Of a stretch of 5,601 bases of DNA, positions 1-4,178 are shown piece after piece. Under the pieces are notes generated by a model. The model was given only the letters and a program-made list of their open reading frames with translations, was not told where the DNA came from and did not search any database. The translations under genes and the position numbers were made by a program. Each line of letters starts with the position of its first letter. The stretch's first letter is position 1. This DNA comes from Acidobacteriaceae bacterium (lineage in GTDB: Bacteria > Acidobacteriota > Terriglobia > Terriglobales > Acidobacteriaceae), in assembly GCA_030042915.1 (NCBI GenBank), contig JASHYS010000250.1, positions 1 through 5,601 of the forward strand. The letters are read 5' to 3'.

Positions 1-292
1 TGGGCACGTCGAAGGGAATCACATTCAGGTTGCGCACAAACAGGAACACCGGCAGCAACGCTATCAGCGCCCAGCGAATTTTCGGCCACGTTTTCAACTT
101 GCGCAGCACCGCCATGAGCACGCCAAAAACCACCGCTACGATGAGAAAGTCAGTGAGTTGTGCGAGCGCGATCTTCGTGAGCGGTCCGGGAAAACGCATG
201 CGCGCGTCGCCCGTCGAGGACGTCAGGTCAATGTAGTTGGGCAGAAGCAGGATGGAGGCGAAGCCCCACATTTGGGCGAGCCGTTTGATCAT
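1..292 (-). CDS. N-terminus of a multi-spanning membrane protein (partial, runs off the left edge)
   Basis: This frame was read by hand; it is open from an ATG at 292 down to the window edge (97 codons) and the C-terminus lies outside. The protein begins MIKRLAQMWGFASILLLPNY and has three hydrophobic stretches: about residues 9-21 (weak), 43-63 and 73-88. Basic residues (RKLKTWPK) lie between the last two. The ATG shares an ATGA overlap with the stop of the methyltransferase gene, which predicts translational coupling; the only ribosome-binding signal is a modest GGTGAG upstream. The codons keep the G/C-rich third positions of the neighbours. I do not recognise the family. Large membrane-anchored hydrolases of the sulfatase or alkaline-phosphatase superfamily often start with such a helix bundle, but no catalytic motif falls in the window, so that is only a guess. 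It is the last visible member of the leftward operon. Confidence 0.72.
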   Translation of the reverse strand, partial: MIKRLAQMWGFASILLLPNYIDLTSSTGDARMRFPGPLTKIALAQLTDFLIVAVVFGVLMAVLRKLKTWPKIRWALIALLPVFLFVRNLNVIPFDVP

Positions 293-1752
293 GTCCGGCT
301 CACCGATAGAGGCGGCTCGGCTTGAGTCGCGGCGCTGCCCTGGCCCGCAATGCGCTCAAAAAGCAGAAGCACGCGTCCGTTCTCCAGTTGGTCGCGGCCG
401 GCCTGGGCAAAATGCGCAGCCAACGCGCTCTTCAGATCGTCCTCGGTCAGATGACCATACAGATCTTCGCGGCCGCGCAGCCATTCCTGATACATGGGGT
501 CAGAGGGCGGCACCCACTCCAGCAGCAGCCAGCGGCGCGTAAGCCCCACGCACAGATCGGCAATGTGTCCCAGTGGAAGCTGTTCGCGCAGAATCAGATG
601 ATGGATCACCGCCAGCATCAGCACCAGGTCGAACTTCCCGGCCAGCCGGTCGAGCAGCGACAAATGCTCGCGGTTGCGCCAGCCCGCTGCGGGCGTAGGG
701 CGCGCGATGTTGGCTGTCAACGCGGTCACCGGCTTGTTCTGCTGCCGCGCTGCCTGCCACAACACCTCAAGCGCCGCGGCATCGCGCTCCACTGCCACCA
801 CTTCCGCTCCCGCCTCGGCCGCCATCAGCGAGTAGGTTCCCGTGTTGGCGCCGATGTCGAGAACGCGCGCGGGACGCGTGCGCTCCAGCGCGTTCCTCAC
901 GATTTTCTTTTTCGCCTCGACGTCGGCCGGCCGGTAGTGACTCGCCGACTGCTCATATTCGCTCCATTGGCTGCGATGACGGCTGGCGGCCGCATGCCCG
1001 ATCTGCTTGCCAAGGCGCGCGATCCGTTTTTGCAGAATATGCGCAGCCAGCTCCGCATCGGCCACCGATCCAGGCTTGCCCGATTTGCCCCCTTTTGCTC
1101 CTCTTCGCTCCGCCAGCGTCGCCAGCGTCACCACGTCCAGCAGGTCGGGATCGAGCCGTCGCCAGAACCCCAATGCCTCGTAGATCTGCGCCGGCTCGTA
1201 TCCGTCGCGCACCAGCAGAGTCGCCTCCAGCGGCCAGCTCAGGTGCTTGGCCGCAGCCAGCGGAAGCAGGAACGTGCGCACGAATTGCCCGTACGCCAGC
1301 CAGACTGTGGATTGCGGATCGCGCCGCTCGAACGACAGCACGTCGACCCAAACAGGCAGCGCGCCGCTGAAAAGAACATTCAGCGGCGTGGCATCCTTCA
1401 GCGTCCATCCCGCTCGAATAGCCCGGCTTGCCAGTCGCAGCGTCAGCTCGGCGGCAGCGCGCCACTGCCCCGTCGTCCATTCCCAGGGATAGCTGATGGG
1501 ATCGATGCGCGGGTGTTCCAGCCACAGCTCGCCCGGTGCCACGAGGGCATGATCGCCTGAATGCGCCACCCGGCTCGCAATCAAATCGCCGCTCCCTTCC
1601 AGCTCCGCGCGCAGCGGGCTGGCAAGGAATGCTCCGGTTTCTTCCACAGCGGCGGGGCGGATTTGCCGCAAAGCGCAGCTCCCAGTCAGCCGTAGTCGGC
1701 CGGCGGGGTCGCGGAAGGTCAGGTCCAGCTCACTTTCCGCTGCTGGCATCAT
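289..1752 (-). CDS. Two-part protein: kinase-like N-terminal half and class I SAM-dependent methyltransferase domain
   Basis: 487 residues. The C-terminal half is a class I (Rossmann) SAM methyltransferase. Motif I is VLDIGANTGTYS at 297-308, with the acidic strand end E322 in AVERD; FDLVLMLAVIHHL at 374-386 fits motif IV and the following helix, and LLLEWVPPSD at 409-418 fits motif VI. The N-terminal half (about 1-210) has no methyltransferase motifs but contains LKDATPLN at 118-125 and WVDVLSFE at 135-142. Its D120-x4-N125 and N125-x11-D137 spacings match the catalytic loop and metal-binding Asp of kinase-like phosphotransferases, with Leu in place of the usual His. A G/K/S-rich linker at 218-230 separates the halves. 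The architecture recalls SAM methyltransferases annotated as related to rhizobial NoeA; this is from memory. The substrate is unknown; a glycan or lipid-linked sugar would fit the UbiA-type gene nearby. No good Shine-Dalgarno precedes the ATG-ATG start, so translation may depend on upstream coupling. Confidence 0.9.
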   Translation of the reverse strand: MMPAAESELDLTFRDPAGRLRLTGSCALRQIRPAAVEETGAFLASPLRAELEGSGDLIASRVAHSGDHALVAPGELWLEHPRIDPISYPWEWTTGQWRAAAELTLRLASRAIRAGWTLKDATPLNVLFSGALPVWVDVLSFERRDPQSTVWLAYGQFVRTFLLPLAAAKHLSWPLEATLLVRDGYEPAQIYEALGFWRRLDPDLLDVVTLATLAERRGAKGGKSGKPGSVADAELAAHILQKRIARLGKQIGHAAASRHRSQWSEYEQSASHYRPADVEAKKKIVRNALERTRPARVLDIGANTGTYSLMAAEAGAEVVAVERDAAALEVLWQAARQQNKPVTALTANIARPTPAAGWRNREHLSLLDRLAGKFDLVLMLAVIHHLILREQLPLGHIADLCVGLTRRWLLLEWVPPSDPMYQEWLRGREDLYGHLTEDDLKSALAAHFAQAGRDQLENGRVLLLFERIAGQGSAATQAEPPLSVSRT

Positions 1753-1784
1753 TTCAGCATTCTAAAAGCGCGGGGCTGGCCCAT
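1749..1784 (-). other. Possible 11-codon translational-coupling mini-ORF
   Basis: The gap between the DPGSG-protein gene and the methyltransferase gene is filled by a short reading frame, MGQPRAFRMLK followed by TGA. Its ATG directly follows the TGA of the upstream gene (TGAATG), and its own TGA overlaps the ATGATG start of the methyltransferase (AAATGATG). The gap has no clear Shine-Dalgarno, so terminating ribosomes could re-initiate at each junction. The peptide is not expected to have a function of its own, and the arrangement could be chance in a 32-base spacer. Confidence 0.25.
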
Positions 1785-2042
1785 TCACGGGCGAGTCGGA
1801 CCCTGGCTGTCGGCTGCGGCAGGTGGGCCTTCGGAATTCGGCTTGGCTGCGAAGCGATGGAACAGTGCGTAGATCTTGCGCCGCAAATACCATCCGGTGG
1901 CAATGAGCGCGGATCCTGCGGCCTGAATGGCTAGCAGCCCGGACCCGGGATCAGCGTAGGCGTACGCCGGACGTTCAAAGAGCAAGGCAGCGCCTACAAA
2001 CATCAGAAGGAAGGGGGGGATCAGCAGCAGTTTCCTCATCAT
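1785..2042 (-). CDS. Small exported or membrane protein with YADPGSG motif
   Basis: 85 residues. It starts MMRKLLLIPPFLLMFVGAAL, a basic N-terminus with a hydrophobic core at about 5-22, and then has AYAYADPGSG. Signal peptidase could cut after A28 or A30, leaving the DPGSG motif (D31-G35) at or near the mature N-terminus. A second hydrophobic segment (about 36-53) ends in WYLRRK, which suggests a cytoplasmic positive-inside end, followed by a Pro/Ala-rich hydrophilic tail. Small proteins with a Y-x-DPG-[ST]-G motif followed by one membrane helix recur near polysaccharide and methyltransferase genes in several phyla, usually annotated as hypothetical; this is from memory. GGAG at 2055-2058 lies 12 bases before the first ATG, and the second ATG (2039) is a less likely start. 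It is the first gene of the leftward run and sits 32 bases ahead of the methyltransferase gene. The function is unknown. Confidence 0.82.
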   Translation of the reverse strand: MMRKLLLIPPFLLMFVGAALLFERPAYAYADPGSGLLAIQAAGSALIATGWYLRRKIYALFHRFAAKPNSEGPPAAADSQGPTRP

Positions 2043-2083
2043 GCAGTCCAGCGGCTCCAGTATCTAATTTGCCAGCAAGGCCC

Positions 2084-2136
2084 TAGGAATGGCGCCGTAC
2101 GCGGCGTCCCTGGGCAGGGCTCCAGCGTCATTCCTA
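2084..2136. repeat. Near-perfect 12-base inverted repeat (palindromic element)
   Basis: The left arm TAGGAATGGCGC (2084-2095) and right arm GCGTCATTCCTA (2125-2136) pair over 12 positions with one G-T wobble. The 29-base interior holds further short self-complementary stretches: CGCCG-TACG-CGGCG at 2093-2106, which competes with the outer stem, and CCCTGGGCAGGG at 2108-2119. There is no T tract, so an intrinsic terminator is unlikely. The GGAATG...CATTCC ends resemble dispersed palindromic repeats seen in many bacterial genomes (from memory). It lies 42 bases upstream of the DPGSG-protein gene and could also affect its transcription. Confidence 0.6.
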
Positions 2137-2167
2137 TAGCGACGTAGACGTACGATTTCCACGTAAG

Positions 2168-2195
2168 TTTACACTAAAGGATGTCGGGGTATTGT
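2168..2195 (+). promoter_or_regulatory. Candidate sigma70-type promoter for the UbiA-type gene
   Basis: TTTACA (2168-2173, 5 of 6 to the -35 consensus), a 16-base spacer and TATTGT (2190-2195, 4 of 6 to the -10 consensus) lie in the A/T-rich stretch on the coding strand. Transcription would begin near 2202, just at the base of the inner hairpin of the 2184-2250 inverted repeat, giving a leader of about 220 bases. The -10 box overlaps the left outer arm of that repeat. This rests on a consensus match only. Confidence 0.3.
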
Positions 2196-2250
2196 TGAAA
2201 AGGTTACTTTTGTCCAATTCGACAAAATTACCCACTCTCAGGTACCCCGA
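2184..2250. repeat. Nested, co-centred inverted repeat
   Basis: The outer arms TCGGGGTA (2184-2191) and TACCCCGA (2243-2250) are perfectly complementary. Inside, GGTTACTTTTGTC (2202-2214) and GACAAAATTACCC (2221-2233) pair at 11 of 13 positions around the 6-base loop CAATTC, with a perfect 7-base core TTTTGTC/GACAAAA. The two spacers between outer and inner arms are 10 and 9 bases, so both stems share one centre near 2217. It could be an operator, a leader RNA structure of the UbiA-type gene, or a small palindromic mobile or dispersed repeat. Its base composition differs from the surrounding coding DNA. Confidence 0.6.
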
Positions 2251-2337
2251 AACGAAAAATCCGCGTCCTACAACAATGTATTGGTGTCGGTGTCGAGATT
2301 CATCTTCCCCCGCCGGGAGTGTGCGTGGCCGGAGTGC

Positions 2338-2383
2338 GAAGCTCCCATCGGTGAATTCGCGCCAAAACCAAAGCAGGAGCTTC
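2338..2383 (+). repeat. 8-base inverted repeat in the UbiA-type gene leader
   Basis: GAAGCTCC (2338-2345) and GGAGCTTC (2376-2383) are perfectly complementary with a 30-base loop, ending 41 bases before the start codon. It would lie in the 5' untranslated leader if transcription starts upstream. With so long a loop it may be coincidental. Confidence 0.35.
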
Positions 2384-2406
2384 AACGAAAAGGGTCGGGA
2401 ATCGCG

Positions 2407-2419
2407 ATCCTTTGAGGAT
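2407..2419 (+). promoter_or_regulatory. Ribosome binding site of the UbiA-type gene inside a small hairpin
   Basis: GAGG (2414-2417) lies 7 bases before the ATG at 2425 and decides that start over an out-of-frame ATG at 2418. The same bases can form a 5-pair hairpin, ATCCT (2407-2411) with AGGAT (2415-2419) around TTG, which would partly hide the Shine-Dalgarno sequence. The stem is weak and a regulatory effect is conjecture. Confidence 0.5.
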
Positions 2420-2424
2420 GCCGT

Positions 2425-3393
2425 ATGAGTCTTACAACCCTTTCTTTGCCTTTGAGTGTTGCGAAAGGCCGACTTTCCGCCCATTTCGACCTTCTTCGCC
2501 TCGACCACTCGGTCAAGCAGGTTTTTGTCCTTCCCGGCATCGTCATAGCCGCCAGCCTCACCGGGCAGCCGGCCAACGCGTCGCTTTTCTGGCGGGCCGT
2601 GATGGGCTTGTTGGCGGTCATCGCCGTGGCCAGCAGCAATTACGTGCTCAATGAGCTCCTCGACGCGCCCTTCGACCGCTTACATCCCACCAAGCGCCTT
2701 CGCCCCGCCGCTTGCGGCAACATCAACATTCCCTTCGCCTGGGCGCAATGGCTGGCCGTTGCATGTGTCGGTTTTCTGCTCGCGCTCGCGGTATCCAGGC
2801 AGCTCTTCTTCAGCGTTCTCGCACTCTGGGTCATGGGCTGCCTCTATAACATTCCCCCCATTCGGACAAAGGACGTTCCCTATCTCGACGTTCTTTCCGA
2901 GTCCATCAACAATCCCATTCGCTTCTGCGTGGGGTGGTACATCGTCACCGCCACCGTGCTTCCGCCGGCCTCGCTGCTCATCGCTTACTGGGCGTTGGGC
3001 GGGTATTTCATGGCCCTCAAGCGCTTCAGCGAATACCGCCAGATCGGCTATGAATCGGCCGCGCTCTACCGGCGCTCCTTCCTCTTCTATTCCGAACAGT
3101 CGCTGCTCGTCTCCGTGCTGTTCTATGCCGCCACCTCCATGCTCTTCTTCGGCGCTTTCATCATGCGCTATCGCATGGAAATGATCTTTGCCTTCCCCTT
3201 TATCGCACTGCTCATGGCCGTCTATTTCAACATGGCCTTTCAGCTCGACAGCCCCGTCCAGAATCCCGAGAAGCTTTACCGCGAGCCGCGCTTGATGGCT
3301 CTGCTGGGCCTCTGCTGCACCGTGCTGGTGCTTACTTCGTTCGTGCATTTTCCCTGGCTGCAGCAGATCTTCCCCAAGTCCGGCGTTCATTGA
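2425..3393 (+). CDS. UbiA-superfamily prenyltransferase, DPPR synthase-like
   Basis: 322 residues with roughly nine hydrophobic segments, so an integral membrane enzyme. The first catalytic motif is N76-E77-L-L-D80-A-P-F-D84-R-L-H87-P-T-K90-R-L-R93-P, the form NDxxDxxxDxxHPxKxxRP known from decaprenyl-phosphate phosphoribosyltransferases, with Glu in place of the usual second-position Asp. A second motif region (Y141, K149, D155, R166) and the loop KRFSEYRQIG at 199-208 followed by RRSFLFYS also fit that subfamily rather than quinone-type UbiA or MenA. Known relatives move phosphoribose from PRPP to polyprenyl phosphate, giving the donor precursor for lipid-linked arabinose or ribose; the mycobacterial enzyme works in arabinan synthesis and NoeC in rhizobial Nod-factor arabinosylation. 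The exact acceptor and donor here are inferred. The epimerase and phosphatase partners of that pathway are not in the window. The start is set by the GAGG site 7 bases upstream, and the stop codon lies within an 18-base palindrome. Confidence 0.88.
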   Translation: MSLTTLSLPLSVAKGRLSAHFDLLRLDHSVKQVFVLPGIVIAASLTGQPANASLFWRAVMGLLAVIAVASSNYVLNELLDAPFDRLHPTKRLRPAACGNINIPFAWAQWLAVACVGFLLALAVSRQLFFSVLALWVMGCLYNIPPIRTKDVPYLDVLSESINNPIRFCVGWYIVTATVLPPASLLIAYWALGGYFMALKRFSEYRQIGYESAALYRRSFLFYSEQSLLVSVLFYAATSMLFFGAFIMRYRMEMIFAFPFIALLMAVYFNMAFQLDSPVQNPEKLYREPRLMALLGLCCTVLVLTSFVHFPWLQQIFPKSGVH

Positions 3394-3414
3394 GATCTCA
3401 ATGACAAAGCTTTG
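3387..3414. repeat. 18-base perfect palindrome over the stop codon, followed by a 10-base palindrome
   Basis: TCATTGAGATCTCAATGA (3387-3404) is a perfect palindrome that includes the last His codon and TGA of the UbiA-type gene. CAAAGCTTTG (3405-3414), another perfect palindrome, directly abuts it. Neither has a loop or a T tract typical of a terminator, so they are better read as dyad-symmetric DNA sites or chance symmetry. Confidence 0.6.
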
Positions 3415-3415
3415 C

Positions 3416-3437
3416 GGTGCAGGCACAAGCCTGCGCC
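3416..3437 (+). terminator. GC-rich hairpin in the convergent gap, possible terminator or dispersed repeat
   Basis: GGTGCAGGC (3416-3424), loop ACAA and GCCTGCGCC (3429-3437) form a 9-pair stem with a single U-G wobble in the rightward transcript. In the leftward transcript that position becomes an A-C mismatch, so the hairpin is stronger for the UbiA-type mRNA. No U-rich run follows on either side, so classical intrinsic termination is doubtful. GCAGGC-loop-GCCTGC hairpins also resemble REP-like dispersed elements. Confidence 0.4.
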
Positions 3438-3492
3438 TGCGACCGTCCACGTGCAGCGCTGAGTTCGAAATGTAGCTGAAGCGTTCTGGCCG

Positions 3493-4065
3493 TTAGGCTT
3501 GCGCAGCCTGCGCCGGCTTGGACCGGGCAGCATCTTTGCGCGCCGGCGCCAGCACCGCATGAAGGATCGTGCCTTCCATCCTGGGCATGAATTCCACCAC
3601 CCCGGCGTCACCGATGTCCTGGATGAGCCGGTTGATAATGTCGTAGCCAAGCTCGCGATGCGCCATCTGGCGGCCACGGAAGCGCAGGCTGGCCTTCACC
3701 TTGTCGCCATCGGTCAAAAACCGGTTCACCTGGTTCTTCTTCGTCTGGTAGTCGTGCTCGTCCACGGTCACCGAGAACTTGACTTCCTTGATGGTGATCA
3801 CCTTCTGCCGCTTGCGCGCTGCGCGCTCGCTCTTTTCCTTTTCGTAAAGGTAGCGGCCGTAGTCCTGAATGCGGCACACTGGCGGGACTGCGTTGGGCGA
3901 AACCTCAACCAGGTCGAGGCCGCGCTCACGCGCAATGCGCAGCGCCTCAAAGGGCTGCAGGATGCCGAGTTGTACGCCGTTTTCGTCGATAACGCGGATT
4001 TCGCGGGCGCGAATCCGCTCGTTAATGCGGATGAAGGACTTGGCCGATCGTTTATCGAATGCGAT
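3493..4065 (-). CDS. infC: Translation initiation factor IF-3, predicted AUC start
   Basis: IF-3 binds the 30S subunit, blocks premature 50S joining and checks the start-codon/initiator-tRNA pairing. Counting from the proposed AUC, the protein has 190 residues, close to the family's usual 170-200. The N-domain starts at SFIRINE (10-16) and includes VIDENG; CRIQDYGRYLYE (64-75) and a Lys/Arg-rich helix form the interdomain linker; EVKFSVTVDEHDYQ (94-107), FRGRQMAHRELG (129-140) and MEGTILHAVLAP (163-174) mark the C-domain; an Ala/Lys tail ends the protein. A longer in-frame version from GTG at 4152 adds 29 unconserved residues and would begin at the promoter's -10 box, so it is unlikely. GGAGGAG stands at ideal spacing before ATC 4065-4063, where IF-3 homology begins. 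Non-AUG starts are a known infC trait linked to autoregulation, AUU in E. coli being the classic case. No rpmI or rplT follows; the downstream neighbour is convergent. Confidence 0.95.
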   Translation of the reverse strand: MAFDKRSAKSFIRINERIRAREIRVIDENGVQLGILQPFEALRIARERGLDLVEVSPNAVPPVCRIQDYGRYLYEKEKSERAARKRQKVITIKEVKFSVTVDEHDYQTKKNQVNRFLTDGDKVKASLRFRGRQMAHRELGYDIINRLIQDIGDAGVVEFMPRMEGTILHAVLAPARKDAARSKPAQAAQA

Positions 4066-4069
4066 GGTG

Positions 4070-4076
4070 CTCCTCC
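4070..4076 (-). promoter_or_regulatory. Strong Shine-Dalgarno that sets the infC AUC start
   Basis: On the coding strand GGAGGAG is followed by CACC and then ATC; the GGAGG core lies six bases from the ATC. There is no ATG, GTG or TTG in frame at suitable spacing downstream of it, which makes ATC the predicted initiation codon. Confidence 0.8.
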
Positions 4077-4102
4077 GAATGTTTTGCCAAAACGGCCCGC
4101 GC

Positions 4103-4140
4103 GCGTGCGCTCCGCGAGCCGAAACGGCAGCAACGCACAC
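4103..4140 (-). promoter_or_regulatory. Structured infC leader hairpin
   Basis: In the leftward transcript GUGUGCGUU (4140-4132) can pair with AGCGCACGC (4111-4103), nine pairs including two G-U wobbles. It encloses a smaller GCCG-UUU-CGGC hairpin. The stem would lie at the very 5' end of an mRNA started from the promoter at 4143-4170. A second short stem, GUUUU-GGC-AAAAC, follows just before the Shine-Dalgarno. A stabilising or autoregulatory role is possible but not shown. Confidence 0.35.
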
Positions 4141-4142
4141 TG

Positions 4143-4170
4143 AGTATAGCACTGGCCCAGCCTGTGCAAA
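4143..4170 (-). promoter_or_regulatory. Candidate sigma70 promoter of infC
   Basis: On the coding strand TATACT (4148-4143) matches five of six -10 positions. TTTGCA (4170-4165, 16-base spacer) or TTGCAC (4169-4164, 15-base spacer) gives the -35 box. The promoter lies fully in the gap after the mtaB stop codon. Transcription from near 4136 gives a leader of about 70 bases before the AUC start, so infC need not depend on mtaB transcription. Confidence 0.55.
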
Positions 4171-4178
4171 GGTAACAA

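Larger units (their letters stand above)
2043..2424. other. Divergent intergenic region with three inverted repeats
   Basis: These 382 bases separate the leftward operon from the rightward UbiA-type gene. Open frames crossing the region give low-complexity products without recognisable domains and start with no credible ribosome site, so I treat the region as non-coding. The stretch from about 2155 to 2280 is clearly richer in A and T than the coding DNA. It should hold promoters in both directions. A candidate was found for the rightward gene, but none convincing for the leftward operon. The inverted repeats at 2084-2136, 2184-2250 and 2338-2383 are listed separately. Confidence 0.75.

Noticed and set aside
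322..1560. A 412-codon open frame on the + strand
   Set aside because: It lies wholly antisense to the methyltransferase gene and its product is Arg/Gln/His-rich without domains. Long antisense frames are expected in GC-rich genes with strong codon bias.
2141..2152. Tandem GACGTAGACGTA
   Set aside because: Only two 6-base units; too short to call a repeat or operator.
2284..2295. Direct repeat GGTGTCGGTGTC
   Set aside because: Two 6-base copies in GC-rich DNA are readily chance, and no related third copy or spacing pattern was seen.
2134..2508. A 124-codon leftward frame across the divergent intergenic region
   Set aside because: It overlaps the UbiA-type gene start, has no credible ribosome site and gives a product without recognisable features.
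3416..3437. Classical rho-independent terminator for both convergent genes
   Set aside because: The hairpin is good but neither side has a U-rich run, so it is kept only as a low-confidence terminator candidate.
2680..3450. A 256-codon leftward frame opposite the UbiA-type gene
   Set aside because: The product is Glu/Gly/His-rich low complexity, the reverse image of a membrane protein gene, and it has no ribosome site or homology.
3499..4143. A 214-codon + strand frame opposite infC
   Set aside because: It mirrors infC almost exactly and infC carries unmistakable IF-3 motifs, so this is an antisense shadow.
4066..4152. IF-3 starting at GTG 4152 (219 residues)
   Set aside because: The extra 29 residues are unlike IF-3, the GTG lies next to the -10 box and has no ribosome site, and the GGAGGAG signal points to ATC at 4065.
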